NCBI GenBank assembly: GCA_964036295.1
Contig: OZ038472.1
Coordinates: 7,834,001 to 7,898,000 of the forward strand
From: Plumapathes pennacea
Taxonomy: Eukaryota; Cnidaria; Anthozoa; Antipatharia; Myriopathidae
DNA length: 64,000 bases
Direction: 5' to 3'
Program-made: the position numbers and the translations under genes
Notes under the pieces: generated by a model
Told to the model about the DNA's origin: nothing
Seen by the model: the letters and a program-made list of their open reading frames with translations, nothing else
Databases searched by the model: none
In this document: positions 43,801 through 56,838 of the stretch, one piece after another
How positions within the stretch are numbered: position 1 is the first letter of the stretch
Layout: every line of letters begins with the position of its first letter

Positions 43801-44070
43801 TCAGAAAAATAAACATTGCAGGAACTCTTTCATTTGATTTTTGGAAAAAGGTCGCCAAATATGAGCAATACAAAAAAATGGTTGGTGAACATTGATTCTT
43901 GACAGATACAGTCGGGCGCTCTTAAGATGGGCCACCGTGAAGCCGTCAGATCTCGGAAGCCTGCCTGCGACAGGTCCAGGATTTAAACTCACAGCGCCAG
44001 CCAATACTTTTAGACAAAAGGTGGCCATAGAGGCGTTCAGGAGATCAATCTTCAGCTTGGAAGATGGCAT
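43801..44070 (-). pseudogene. LINE endonuclease-region start with 2A-like motif
   Basis: The minus frame contains FCLKVLAGAVSLNPGPVAG followed by LKSARLYLSRI. LNPGP close to the N-terminus, just ahead of the APE-type endonuclease, is usual in CR1/L2-like LINEs of invertebrates, some of which use it as a 2A ribosome-skipping peptide. The acidic residues usually found before NPGP are missing here. Opposite orientation to the RT fragment at 44288, so these are two insertions or an inversion. Confidence 0.55.
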
Positions 44071-44287
44071 CAGGCCAGTTTTACGCCAAGAGTGTCATAG
44101 TAAGCCAGATGTATTTCTACCCGAGAACAGCTTCTCATCCAGTTTAAGACCCAGCATTACAGACGAGGCACGTTTAGTGATCTTTTGGTGAGGCTTGAGG
44201 GACTCCAGAAGCAAAAAAGGGAATAAAGAAAAGACCACGAAAGCAGATAGGCCGTGAAAGCATCTTGCTGCCATTGCCCATGACGCC

Positions 44288-44950
44288 ATGACTGTGGGTA
44301 ATGCCTGCTCTTCTGCAAAGCCTGTATCAGTTGAACTACCACAAGGGAGCGTTCCCGGGCCTCTCCTCTTTATTATTTACGTGAAGGTTATGCCCTCTTG
44401 CACCAAGACCTGTCGAGTGTCCTTGTATGCAGATTACACAGTACTATATTTCTCTTCCTTGAGTTTACGGGAGCTTGAAGATAACTTGAACACCTATCTC
44501 AGATGTCTCTGCCACTGGTTCAATGATAATCTCTTAACTCTGAATGTTGATAAATGTAAATTTGTCATATTTTGTAGTATGCCCAAGATCAGTTCCTTTT
44601 CTAGCTTATCCCCAGAGATTAATGGCCAATATTTAGAACATAATGAATCTTTTAAATACTTGGGCGTAAAACTCAGCCAGAATATGTCTTGGTCAGAACA
44701 TATAGAGGCCTTAAGCAAAAAGGTTTGCCAGAGACTTGGCGACAATTATCGAAGGCCCCGTAGGAATACTTCGTTTGCAACAACCCACTTTTCACAGGTC
44801 ACGCAACTGCAGCACCTCCAAAATAACAGATTGTACCTTTTTGACTCTAGGACTGTAAAAGAGCATGCCTCAATTAGTCAAACTGCCAATTTTGGACTGT
44901 CTAGGCTTCATTTTGGCAAAGCAGCAACAATTTGTTTTTTGGAGATTTGA
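44288..44950 (+). pseudogene. LINE reverse transcriptase fragment
   Basis: RT motifs: PQGSVPGPLLFIIYV, VSLYADYTVLYFS (the second Asp of the catalytic YADD is Tyr), CHWFNDNLLTLNVDKCKFVIF, FKYLGVKLSQNMSWSEHI. These match the Jockey/CR1/L2 clades. The frame is open for 220 residues but lacks fingers and endonuclease, and the catalytic change makes it inactive. Confidence 0.8.
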
Positions 44951-46431
44951 TAAGAGTTTCTTGCAGCCGCCATGTTAGTGGACAAAGGTTGTCCACCAAC
45001 TGGCAGCTAATAACTCAGAACACAAAATAAAGCTGATCTGCAACTCAGCTTGATGTTATGTTACTTCACATCTTTCACAGTATCAATTTTAAAATGTTTC
45101 GTGAAGGAAACTTTATAATTCAGACACAAGCACCGATTTTAGTCGGTCACGAGCGTGTTACACGGCTTTGTTGTCATGGTATTCAAACGTCCATAGTTCC
45201 CAATAGATACTTTGTATTGACCCAGAATTTTGCTTTAAGTCTTAGGGCATAATATTCTTGAACATTAGTGTACTGGACTTATAGGATACGTTACTTTTGA
45301 GATGCCTTTTTTATGATGTTGCATGCAAACCAAGAATTGAAATAACTGATAATTTGCATACTGCATGAACTTGTAAACATTCACCGGAAATGGATATTTT
45401 TGGCTTTTTCATAGCCGAGAGGTTCAATATCTTTTCAGCCTAGTATCTTCCAAGCCGTATTTATTGTCACTACAGAAATTTTGGCGGATACTAAACCAAC
45501 GGCTTCAGATTTGTTTCGTCATCGGTGCCAGATCGTTTGACCTTCACGGCACCGTGCCAAAATGTTGCAATAACAATGCAAAACACAGCAGAGTGAAACA
45601 ACCAATGTCAGAAATAAAAAAACAAATTTATTAGAAATTGCAAAAACACTCCTTCGTACTTTACGGGGCACCTGCTCGTAACACATCAAGCATTTGTGTA
45701 CAACAAATTTTAAATCTTCCGACACTTAAAAACAATGCAAGCCAAAATCGTTCTTCAACTATGGCTTCCATGTATCCACAGAGCCAACCAATGTTCAGTT
45801 CAGATGGGATACAGGCTAACTTTAACACAATTCAATTTCAGTCTCTTGCTTCAATCGCGGACATCTCAAGCCTCCCACGAGGAAAGTCAATTACGTAACG
45901 CCATCGCAAATCATGTGATAATGCAAACCAATCACTGTGTGCTGATTCTCAACTCAGAAAAATAAACTAAAACAAAACAAATACAAATACAAAAAAACGG
46001 TCTTCTTTTTAAAGCTTGTGCATTACTCCACAAGCAATAATCTCAAAGCAGAAAGTATACAAGAACCCCACTTTCTGAAAACCCACTACAGAGCAAGGGG
46101 ATATCTACGATTCTTATATTTCTAGTTGAAATATTTGAAAATGTAGTTATAGAATGGTGCATATTACAAACGTACTGCTCTCTGTAATATGATGTAGTCT
46201 TCACATTTGGCGAAAATCATTTAGCCGTGCGTAAAGTGTGTGTTAAGTGTTTGATTTGAAAGGATTTAAATCTAAGTTTGTTGATTTTGTTCAGAACTAA
46301 TACTGTTACGGGAGATAAACTAACAGTAAATCTGGGATCCGAGCCAGGATTTGAGCCAGGATTCTTTGTTTGCTGTTCCAGTGTTTGAATTTTTCAATAG
46401 AAAGATACTTTAATGTTTTCCATTGCTTCAG
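44951..46431. other. No gene, includes dispersed repeat copy B
   Basis: No supported gene. 45738-45985 is the partner of 30-330. Confidence 0.45.
45738..45985. repeat. Dispersed repeat, copy B
   Basis: Aligned with 30-330 (see copy A). Its flanks are unrelated to those of copy A. Confidence 0.5.
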
Positions 46432-46608
46432 ATGAATACCCTAGAGGTACAGCAGGAATTGAACAGCAGGTACCTGGCAGATGATTAAGCCGTGGCTGAT
46501 CGCAATCTAGAGCTAAGAACATCAGAATGTATGCTGGACATTGCTTGTGTTAATGATGTCTTGCACCAGAAGTCACACACAAGGGACACCTCCTGGGATT
46601 ACTTTGAA
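46432..46608 (+). pseudogene. Possible exon split from its gene by the BEL insertion
   Basis: After the acceptor TTCCATTGCTTCAG one frame reads MNTLEVQQELNSRYLADD, stop, then AVADRNLELRTSECMLDIAC and VNDVLHQKSHTRDTSWDYFE, with a possible donor GAAG|GTTGAT. The composition is protein-like despite the stop. The BEL element begins 11 bases later. Family not recognised. Confidence 0.3.
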
Positions 46609-46614
46609 GGTTGA

Positions 46615-46619
46615 TGCGC
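46615..46619. other. Target site duplication TGCGC (left)
   Basis: TGCGC recurs at 62841-62845, exactly outside the two BEL LTRs. Confidence 0.92.
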
Positions 46620-46935
46620 TGTAACAACCTCCCAGTCATCTGTTAGTATTTCCAGTTGCGTCATAATAGCTTTCCCGCCATTTCAGTCATGTGACCCCGT
46701 ACCCACCCCCCTGGGTTTTAGTTTTGGATCAGCGCCATGACAGATCACGTTTTCAGTTTCCATATAGTTCACAGTTGCTTAGTTTCTTCCAGGGCACAAC
46801 CCCATTAGTCCACTAGGCCAAAATAGAGGATTAAACCCTGCAATCTTTCTTGGATCGTGTCCTTTCTTTTGGGGACCTTTGCGACTCAAAAGTTTCAGCG
46901 TACTCTTCGGCGTTCTGATGCAGCCACACGCTACA
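46620..46935 (+). repeat. 5' LTR of BEL element
   Basis: TGTAACAACCTCCC ... CACGCTACA, 316 bp. Confidence 0.93.
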
Positions 46936-47250
46936 GTAAAAGACTATCATCACCAGCAGGAAGACAAGTAACTGTGGCCCAAGCTCCCAAGGAAACCTCA
47001 GCTTGCCCTCGAGCTATGTCTACGGCAAAAGAATTGGCCCAGAAAGAAGTATCGGATGATACAGGTCTCATTGAGACCGTTGCGACACTACAACTTCAAT
47101 CACCTTCGTCGAGTTCACCGCAGGAAAGGAACACAGAACATGGACAGTCGGACGAAGCAGTCGCTTCGAGTGAGGCAAGTAACACTTGCGCTATCTTGCC
47201 AAACAGTGTGCCCACACTACAAAACACAACAGAAATATCGCCTCTAGAAT

Positions 47251-47690
47251 ATGAGATTCATTGTCAGCACCACGTTTGAAAGGAAATTAGCAAATTGGCC
47301 AAAGTTAGGACCAAACGACGCCACAGGTATTGAAGAATTCAGCGACTTCCTGCAACAGATAGAAATCGCAACCCAGCACATCGAAAGCCTTAAGGTGTTG
47401 AACATCCCTTCAAAGATTCAACCTCTTGTTGAGAAGATGCCTGGATGTTTCAAGACCAAATGGCCCGACAAGGTCTTAAAGCTGCAGAGAAAAGAGGGCA
47501 AGGAAGCTTTCCTATCGTTCAAGGACTTTGTGAAGGAAGCTACCATGCAGAAAGGATGAACATTCCACAAATAATCCAAACTCCTACCGCAAACGCAAAG
47601 ACCATACCAGATTACCCCAAACTGTCCACTCGCACACCTTTCCGTCGACCAGGAGTCGTCGCTTTGGCCTCCAAGTCATGACCAACCATC
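47251..47690 (+). pseudogene. BEL gag fragment
   Basis: The frame reads ERKLANWPKLGPNDATGIEE, FSDFLQQIEIATQHIESL and LEKMPG-type residues, then KEAFLSFKDFVKEA. This is the DUF1759-like capsid region of BEL/Pao Gag. It ends in a stop at 47559 and continues for about 40 residues in another frame. A zinc-region remnant (YCFYHKMRSHSLNECDQFRK) follows near 47790. Confidence 0.7.
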
Positions 47691-47989
47691 AACGAGGATG
47701 CAGACTCTCTAAGCAAGGAGACAAGCCAACCTGCTAAAGCTTTCATCGCTCAAGCCCAACAACCAGATCATAATGCTAAGCCAGACACCTACTGTTTCTA
47801 CCACAAGATGCGGTCTCATTCCTTGAATGAGTGCGATCAGTTTAGGAAGCTGAGTTTCCAAGAACGGAAAAACTTTTTGATGAAGAGCAGATTGTGCTTC
47901 AATTGCCAGTTCAGCCTGTTCCCGAGTCTGTGGTCACAACAATTCAGCCCGTCCCTGTGCCCGGATAGTCCTCCTTGAAGTTTTCCATC

Positions 47990-48709
47990 AAGACAACCCC
48001 TCCGTTAAGGTCCACACTTACGCAGTACTGGATGACCAATCCACAGATGTGTTCATCACAGATTCCCTCCTCGACCAGTTGCATGTCAGAGGGCAGGAAG
48101 TGAACCTTGAAGTTAAAACTATCATCGGAATCAACAGCATCCGCACCCAGAAAGTCAACGGCCTACAAGTCCAAGACATAGGTAACCACAAGCCTATCAA
48201 AATCCCCCTGGCTTATTCACAAGAGCAGATTCCTGCAAGCCGACATTGCAACCCCAGAGATAGCCAGACACTGGGAACACTTGGAAGAGATTGCCCATCA
48301 CATTTGCCATGTTCCCGACCTACAGATCGGTATGCTAATCGGAAGCAATGTCCTGACTGCCTTCCAACCCTCTCATATTATCTACGGCAAAGTGGACGAG
48401 CCCTGGGCAGAGGAATATAAGTTTGGATGGACCATCATTGGCCGTGTCTGCCCAGACAACAGAGAAAATATCTCTGTCACCGCAACGGTGAACCAAGTCA
48501 CTGTTCAGTGGGAGGACCCTCAAACCTTTAACGTGCCAACAAGCAACAGTAGCCAAGACAAATCCGTTGTCTCCTACACTACTAAACAGTACCGTAAAGA
48601 TGTCACTACTCTTCAGCAACTGAGCCAAATGATGCAGCTGGACTACAGTGAGCTACATCACAGCCGAACCATTTGTGGTACAGAACAAAGCGAGTCTATA
48701 GAAGACTGA
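47990..48709 (+). pseudogene. BEL protease and DUF1758 region
   Basis: VHTYAVLDDQSTDVFITDSL has the catalytic Asp of A17-type peptidases. It is followed by VKTIIGINSIRT, and in a second frame by HHICHVPDLQIGMLIGSNV and KFGWTIIGRVC, typical for the protein between protease and RT. One frame break lies near 48260. Confidence 0.75.
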
Positions 48710-48766
48710 CGTTTCAACAATCTTCTTACTGCGGGGATACATACCAACGAAAAGGGGAACTGGGAA

Positions 48767-49690
48767 ATGCCACTCCCTTTGAAAACTGATGATGTCCTGC
48801 CAAACAACCGAGACCAATGCCTAAAGAGAAAACTCTTCAAGACCGACAAGATACGCAGAGACTACACAGAATTCATTCAGGTGTACAACCGCAACCACGC
48901 GAGCCGTGTCCCAGCAGACCAAGTCAAGACCGTCCCTGGCAAGGTCTGGTATCTGCCTCATTTTGATGTTTATCATCCCAAGAAACCGGACCAAGTCTGC
49001 GTAGTCTTTGATTGCAACTCTGTCTACCAAGACGAATCACTATTCAAGTGCCTCCTTCAAGGCTCAGACATGATGAATGCCCTGATTAGTGTCCTTTCTC
49101 GGTTCTGGAAAGAAGAAACAGCCGTGACTTTTAACATTGAACAGATGTTTCCCAGCTTCTTTGTGAACCCAGAGCACAGAAACTTTCTACGCTTTCTGTG
49201 GCTTGACAACAATGACCTCAATGGCAACATTGTGTAGTATCGCATGAATGTTCACCTCTTTGGAGCTGTATCCTCACCTGGAGTAGCAAACTTGGCCTCA
49301 GAGAAACCACTAAAGCAGGTCGAGAGCAATTCGGTGACGAAGCATTGGATTTCCTTCAAAGAGATTTTTACGTGGATGATGGCTTGAAGTCCTTCAACAC
49401 ACCTGAGCATGCCATAAATGTCATCAAGAGTAGCCACGCCATGTGCGCTGCAGCAAACCTACGTCTCCACAAATTCGCCAACAACAGCAAGACTGTATTG
49501 GAAGCCTTACCTGCAGAAAACTGGGCCAAGGATTTGAAAGATCTTGTTCTCCGTCATGACATCGATCCTTGGGAACATTCTGGTGCATTCAATCAGACAC
49601 CTTTGGCTTCCGGATTGAACTCAAAGACAAACCTCTCGCCCAGCGCGGAATCCTATCTACAGTCAGTTCGGTGTATGACCCACTTGGCAT
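48767..49690 (+). pseudogene. BEL reverse transcriptase
   Basis: Two frames: 48767-49237 (WYLPHFDVYHPKKPDQVCVV, DCNSVYQDESLFKCLLQGSD, FNIEQMFPSFFV) and 49345-49690 (FYVDDGLKSFNTPEHAINVI). The catalytic Y-V-D-D is intact, the first catalytic region DIE.MF is altered to NIEQMF. A stop at 49235 and a frame break follow. Confidence 0.85.
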
Positions 49691-50345
49691 AGCAGCACCA
49701 GTGATCTTGGTTGGGAAACAGATCCTGCAAGATTTGTGTCGGGATGGCGTAAATTGGGACAACCCAGTGCCAGAGCACATCCATTCCCGTTGGAAGAAGT
49801 GGAGGTCTGAGCTACATCTGCTGAAACAAATCCAGGTTGGAAGATGCGTCAAGCCCCCTGGCTTCGGCATACCAGTTACAGCAGAAATCCACAGCTTTTC
49901 GGATGCCAGTAACGTGGGTCTCGGCCAAGTGTCCTACCTGCAGCTTGTGAATTCCTCTGGCCAAGTGAACGTCGGCCTTCTCGTAGGTAAAGCCCGAGTC
50001 ACACCGCTGAAACCAATGTCAACTCCACGCCTTGAACTCACAGCGGCAGTTATTTCTGTGAACGTAGCATCCATGCTCACCAAGGAGCTTCATTACTAGA
50101 ATCTGGAGGAAATCTACTACACAGATTCCTCCATTGTACTTGGCTACATCAACAATGATGCCAGACAATTCCACATTTACATCGGTAACCATGTACAGCA
50201 CATTCGATACACGTCAAGACCATCCCAGTGACACCACATCTCGACTGGAGAAAACCCAGCCGACGTCACCTCGTGAGGTCTCACTGCAAAGGAACCAATC
50301 AAATGTCAACATTGGTTCATAGGCCCAGATTTCCTATGGAAAAGT
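49569..50345 (+). pseudogene. BEL RNase H region
   Basis: YDPLGIAAPVILVGKQILQD marks the RT/RNase H junction. AEIHSFSDASNVGLGQVSYL and LELTAAVISVNVASMLTKEL are RNase H-like. IYYTDSSIVLGYINNDARQF continues after a stop at 50097. Distal remnants (ENPADVTS-like) reach about 50345. Confidence 0.8.
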
Positions 50346-50710
50346 CACATCACAATAGTGAATCCCGACCCCGCCACAGATTTGGATGCTGGGGACGGAG
50401 AAGGAAAGAAAATCTTGGCAACCGTTTGTTTGTCTGGTGGAAGAGGCTCCGCCAATACAGCCCTACCAGGCGTCCTGGATCCAAAAATCCTGCTTCGAAA
50501 ATTCGTCGTCCCTTCACTGCCCAGAGAAGCATCGTTTGAATCCAGAGAATGATCGAGACAAAGCGCAGAGAAAAACACTACAACATGAGGCCAAATAGTG
50601 GACCCCTGACAGTGGAGAAACTGCATCTAGCAGAAGTGGCAATCCCAAAGTCTGTTCAAGGCCACCACTTCAACGCTGAAATCCACATTCTCCAAGGCCT
50701 CCAAGATAAT

Positions 50711-50765
50711 AGACCATATCACGTAAAAAGCCGCCATTTTGGACAGGTAGGCAAGCCACTCAAAG
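50711..50765 (+). repeat. Left terminal inverted repeat of the ISL2EU-type element
   Basis: Matches the reverse complement of 56839-56893 at 53 of 55 positions by eye. Confidence 0.85.
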
Positions 50766-52975
50766 TTTACATGTTCGATGTGAAGGTAGCTGATTTTAGA
50801 ATCGTATTCGTGAAGAAATTAGTGTCACTGATCTATAGCTTAAAAATATATTATAATTTATGTGTCTTTCTGTGTAGATGGAATGCTATGAAGACTTCTT
50901 AAACTCTTTCAAGACCGTGAGAAAACCAAGAAAAAATGGTACTTTTACAAGAAAATTAATAACAAAACAAATATTTGGAGGAACATAGATTAGCATGACT
51001 CTTTGGAAAGCCTAATAGATGTACTTCATGATGAAAAGTTGTTTTTGACGATAAACCCCTGTGTAGGTGAATAAATTAACATATAATTAGCATAAATTAG
51101 CAAAAATTAACTCCGCAGATAGACAAAATGAAACCTGAGTTGGCCAAATTTTGTTCTGAAACAAATTTTGAAGCATAGAAAGTTTGCTTATTATCTTGGC
51201 AACTTGCTCTGCGAGTTTGGCTGAAATCTGATGAAAGGAAGGTAGGTTTATGATTTTGGAACTCTGACATACCACTTGCTGGAAATACCATATTTCCATA
51301 GTTTGTCAATGAACATCATAATGTTCAGAAATAACACTTCACAAACATAATATGGGATAGTAATGTATGCAGCAATGCTGATTGTTCTCATGGGAAAGAT
51401 ATTGAAGTGAAACATGGATAAGCAAGCTGCATTATTTCACCTACTACACTATCCGTAAAAATGATAAGAGTTCACCACAAAAAAAGTCCCTCGCAGAAAG
51501 TAAATGGTGGGAAAATGTCCAAAAGTCATGATTTTATTTTTTGGCTGGGTAATCTACATTATACTGTGAGGCAAGGCTACACCGAAGATTATGAAGGGAC
51601 ATTAGCACACTGCCAAGGTGGGTGAGTCACAACATCATCTGCCACAGAATTGAACCCATGCCACCCAGAACCTATATACAGAAAGAAAAAGTATCAGAAA
51701 TCTTAGATGCAATACTCCAAAGTATGATTGGTACATGTTTCTGTGATCCCCTTATTCTACTATGATCATGGCGATTCTGGTGAAAAACCGTACTCTTATA
51801 AGAAAAACCCAGCAAAAATGATCAAAATGAAAACTGGAATTCCACACTAAAATGATAAACTGACTGGATTGTATTTACACAATCACCATGACAACAGTGC
51901 CCAGAACAAAAGCAGAATGTTAGACAAATGCAAAAATTTTAATACGTGGGATAATATTGAGAGTCCATAGCAAGCAAAAATCTTTGAGAAACATCAAACA
52001 ACATGCAAAGTTTGATTTACGGGCTGGCATGGCGCCATTTGTCAGCTGATAACACACGCCATGTGGTCTGTGATGTGATCGTAAATTTGCCACGTTTTTT
52101 GCCGTTTTTATGCTTGTCAAGTCGAATCATTGCAATTTTCACTTTCAAAGCAGGTTCTTGAGAACACGGCCAACGTTTGAACAGGTCCTAAACAGTATAG
52201 TTGCAAACGTAAACATACTTTGTTTGCCAGACAATCGAATGTCTTATGTCTCCTTATGTCAACAAACCTATTGCATCAAATTGTACACAAAAACCATCAA
52301 AAAAATAATTGATCAGTGGCACACACACAACATAACTACATAAACAGAACTGTGAGTCCGCTCTACAAGGACAATATTGGTGTAGCGCGCCACCGATAAT
52401 TCAGTCAGCTGATAATTCACACCATGCGGTCTGTGACACGGCCGTAAGTTTAACCACGTTTGCCGTCTTTTTTCAGTTTGTTGGATCAAATCAGTGCAAT
52501 TTTACTTTCAATACATTTTCTTGAAACCACGGCAAATGCTTTGAGCGGGATCTGAGCGACATTTGCATAAGAAAACATTTCTCTTCGGACAATATGGTAA
52601 TGTCAGCATTACTCACCTTCACTCGCAGTTGAAATTCATAAGCTGGCGATCAATTTTTGACTCCTCTCCACTGCATATCCCACAGAAACAGTATATATGA
52701 CACTATTATTATCGGATCGTTGAACAAAAGCAATAACTCCTTCCAGATCGTGAAATTTCGATGGCTTCAGTTGCTTCGTATTCGTAGCCATCTTGCATCG
52801 TCAAGCGGTCCACGGTGATGTAACTTTCAATGGCCAAAGCTGACCAATCACTGCTCTGATCTATTTTAAATTTGGTCAGTGATTGGATAATTTCCTAGTG
52901 ACGCTGTACAGCGAATTTCAAACGTTTCTGATGCAAAGGGGATTTTTTGTATGCCCATGACCGCATCAGTCATGG

Positions 52976-54850
52976 GTGACCGATATAGGCCGCGCGGGTC
53001 CTGAAAGAGTTAATTTGTCCATTGGAACCTTGAAAGACTTTTTAAGTCTGAGAGGATTGCAGACAAGTGGCAGGAAAGTGGAACTGGTTGCAAGGGCATT
53101 TTCAACTTTTGAGCTCAAGCTGCCAATAAAACTGTCCCAAGAGCAACACCTAAGTGGACTGAAGCTGGAGTACAGTAACTGGCTTTTTAAGTATGGACTT
53201 GCAGACCCCAATTCCACTGACACACAGTGGGTTGATGATATGGCAAAATGGCCTCCACTTGACCTTGGCAGCATATTTTCATACATTTTGTTGAACAAGG
53301 AATTTGACTCCACTTACATTGGGAAATATAAAGACCAGAAAGCCTTTTCATACTGGAAGAGTAATTTTGTGGGTACCCTGTATTACTCAGAAAACAAGGA
53401 TGATAAATGCATATTAAATTGTAAGGTTACTCCATCCCAACGCATTAGGGAGGATCCAAGAGAAGTTTGGGTTGCTCTAAAGAAGGATGGAACTGTTCTG
53501 TGTGGCTGGTGTACCTGCATTGCAGGAACAAGTTCCACATGCAATGATATGATTACCGCCCTCTACAAAATGCTCATTCTTGTGGGTTTACAGACCCCAC
53601 CTGTACCTCAGTTCCCTGTGGTTGGAATGTTTCCACACGGAAAGATGTCAATCCAAGTAAAGTAATGGATATGAAAATAAGAAAAGAAAAGAGGTCAAAC
53701 AATGGAAGAGGAGAGGGGATTATCAGTAATGCATGGAAGGAGTTTGACCCAAGAAAGGAAGGTCAGAGAGAAGTTACTGAGCGGCAAAAGGAAGTTTTTA
53801 GCAGGGTATAAAGAAATCAGACCCACTGCACAACTGTAGTATGGAATCACAAATTCATACCCAAGTAGTAAAGCCCCTTGGAATGACCAAGTGTGCAGAG
53901 CGATACCGTGGATCATTGCAAGGGAGTGAAAGTGAAGAGGAAGTAATCTGTGGATTCATGGAAGCATTACCTTTGAATAAGGAAGAAGTTGCACAAATTG
54001 AGAAGGAATCAAGGACAGGCTAGTTCAAGGGCTTGGAAGGATCACAGGAAAGGACGAATAACTGCGTCCAATTTTAAGGATGTGTGTACCAAAGTGGACT
54101 TGGTAGCAAAGGCAAAAGGGAGTGTTAAGCCAAAAACAACTCCTTTGGCCTCAAAACTATTGTTTGGATCAGATAACTTAGACCATGTTCCAGCTATCAA
54201 ATGGGGTCAGGTAAATGAAAGCAAGGCTTTTACTGAATTCCATGCCATTGCTTTGTCAACACATCAAAACTGTAAACTATCAAAGAGTGGTCTTTGTGTG
54301 CTAAAAGAAAAGCCATACATTGGTGCTAACCCTGATGGAATGGTTTCATGCTCATGCTGTGGTCCAGCTGTGCTGGAAATTAAGTGCCCGTACAGCATTC
54401 GAACCTTAAACATTTCTCAAAACTACAATGAAACTGACTTTTTGGAAAGAATAAATGGAAACATTTAACTTAAGAGGAACCACAAGTATTATTTCCACTG
54501 CAACCTCAAAGTGCTACTTTGTTACTTGGACCCCTAAAGAGCTGCATGTAGAGCTAATTAATTTTGATGCTACATTTTGGTCAAATGTCCTGCTAAAGCT
54601 TGATGTGTTTTTTAAGTCTTACATGGCCAAGGTGTTGTTAGGAATTCGACAGATTTATTGCTGTCCTACTTGTGAGGTTATTCTGGAAGCAGAGGAAGTG
54701 CCTGAGAACTCAGACAATAGTGTTTGCTGTGATCGGTGTGCTGCATGGTATCATTTTGCCTGTGTTCAAGTCACAGCCATTGAAGACGACCAGGAGTGGC
54801 TGTGTAGTGCTTGCCTTCAGGATCTTTTTGCCTGGGAAGGTCCAGTATGA
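52976..54850 (+). pseudogene. SAP-SWIM-YqaJ-PHD protein of the ISL2EU-type element
   Basis: Order of domains: SAP-like DNA-binding helix pair (LKDFLSLRGLQTSGRKVELVA), a SWIM-type zinc motif (VLCGWCTCIAGTSSTC, where the expected Cys-x-His has become Cys-x-Asp), YqaJ/lambda-type recombinase nuclease (GRITASNFKDVC, FGSDNLDHVPAIKWGQVNES, YIGANPDGMVSC, AVLEIKCPYS), and a PHD finger (YCCPTCEVILE ... VCCDRCAAWYHFAC ... LCSACL). The ANPDG and EIKCPY residues are the metal-binding core. Frames break near 53650, 53850, 53990 and 54460, so this copy is dead. A nuclease beside the transposase is peculiar to this superfamily, and its role in transposition is not established. Confidence 0.75.
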
Positions 54851-55107
54851 TACACTGTAATACTAGTTCTATGTATTAGTGGAGGTTACACTGTAGTTTT
54901 TTCTCATTATAAAGAAACAGTATGCCGTAACCTCTCTTGTTTAATACGAATTGCACACAGAATAGTTAAGAACATTGATACTACAGCAATAACATGGTCA
55001 TATAAATCATTTAACTGTTCTTACACTTTCCAAGGCAAATGTACAGTGTTCTCCTGGTTTAATAAAGTGCAGTTTGTTGTGAATAGATTGGCAATTCTGT
55101 CTGCAGC

Positions 55108-56222
55108 TTAGATACATAATGGATCTTGCAAGCATGTGAGTGCACACACAACCTTTACTAAATCATCACATAATGGGAGGTATTTGATTGGTAGCTCTTG
55201 TTTCAATATGTGATAATTCTTCAAACGTCCAACTGCCTGTTCAACATATATCCTTACATTGGCAATTCGAGATGTTTCTCTGACATCCCTCGAAACCATC
55301 TGCAATCCAGCCCTTGTGCTGGGTGGAATGCACAAGGAAGCATTTCACATTAACAGTTCTTCCTTGATCTTGAACCCCCAGTCAGCCATGATTTGGTCAT
55401 ATGGCTCTACCACATCTAGAAAACCACAGTTTCTAACTATAAATTTGTCTGTTGCTCTGCCCCCATAGCAGGGTGAGACACATGAAGGAGCCCCATTTGG
55501 TGTAATTCCCACAAGAAATTTAATGGTTGAGTGATGCTTGTAGTCTGACCAGAGTGTAGCCTGAATGTCCAGAGCACTTGGGGTTTCTGTGAAGATTTCT
55601 GTGCAGTCTATAATGCACCGCACCTTTGGGAACAATCTCTTGAATGAATCAGGTAGCTCACAATAGATCTGCCCTTTACTTGGTCACATTATCACCCAAC
55701 TGAGTTCCTTTGCTAAAAAGCGCACCCACAATCAAATGCAAAAGTAGTTGAGACATGGTGCATATTTTGAGCAATTTATCGGCTTTGTTGATTTCTGCCC
55801 CTCCCCCCGTCTCAATGTTGTTCGGGCCTGAAATCTGGTTGTGCAATATTGGATACTCAACATTGAAACGGGGGAGGGGGGGAAAGATGCTGTCAAATGT
55901 AATCCAGATGAGAGTGAGGGAATAGAAGAGAAGAATGGGTCTTTTTCTGCGAGTGTCTCAACCATTTTGCATTTGATTGCAGGTTGAAAAAATCTGTGAT
56001 ACTAATGACTGGGAGATGTTGAATCTAAAAGCCAAGTCATTTGCCAAAAGCCCAAGCCTTAATTTCATCATGGTTAAAAGAAACTCTTGCTCCAAGCTGA
56101 AATGATTTTCTAGGCTTAATTACTGGCATGTTCTTTCTTGCAGATAACTTCCTCTTCTTGGGTGTACTGCCAAACTTATTTTCAAGTGTGCTCATAAAAG
56201 TGTTGGGTTGGGATTTTCCCAA
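55108..56222 (-). pseudogene. DDE transposase of the ISL2EU-type element
   Basis: Minus frames: VRCIIDCTEIFTETPSALDI (first Asp), TLWSDYKHHSTIKFLVGITP, YDQIMADWGFKI (second Asp), NVRIYVEQAVGRLKNYHILK (Glu). This is the IS4/IS5-like DDE pattern used by ISL2EU. A frame break separates 55345-55660 from 55108-55335. An N-terminal piece (KKRKLSARKNMPVIKPRKSF) is at 56037-56222. Between them a 251-bp MITE at 55729-55979 interrupts the gene. Confidence 0.75.
55729..55979. mobile_element. MITE in the transposase gene, itself holding a smaller hairpin
   Basis: Ends CAATCAAATGCAAAA...GTTGAGAC in inverted orientation on both sides. In the centre (about 55799-55882) a second inverted pair CCCCTCCCCCCGT.TCAATGTT faces its complement, which suggests a hairpin element inserted in the MITE. 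No sure target duplication (CA on both sides). Confidence 0.6.
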
Positions 56223-56838
56223 GTAGGCTCTCCATCAGGAAAGTGGTTGGCACAAACAAATGTTCCAGCACCTGGTGAAAATTACTGTAGTCCTTTGAGA
56301 ATATTTGTTATTTTGAGAATATTTGTTACATTTACTTTTTGCTTTGCAAGTTGTGATGCATAATAGGTACTTGAGGGTGAAAAATTTGAAACTCAGATCT
56401 AAATTAAAACTAAAAACAAAAACCATATACCTGTAAGTATCATTTATCTGTTTGTATTGTAATTACAAAAAATCATGTTAAAATACGATTCTAAAATCAG
56501 CTACCTTCACATCAAACACGTAAACTTAGCTGGCTTAGCGAATACAACTGTTAGATTCAATAAATTTGGCAAGTTGTCTACAAACACACCATGCACCCAT
56601 GTGCTCCACGTGTTCACGCTTTGATGTTCGAGCGTTACTAAAATTGCTCAAAACAGGAGAAATATCGATCAGACCTTGCTAAAATTTTCTATACAATAAG
56701 GAAATACACCCACCTTCAATATTAAAGAAGGCCAGAATGCTGTGTAATCTTTCAGTGGCAAAATTTCCGGCACATTCCAAGCGTGTTCGCAAGTGTGACT
56801 AAAAATACAGTGATTTGTATGGGGCTTCGTAACCACCC

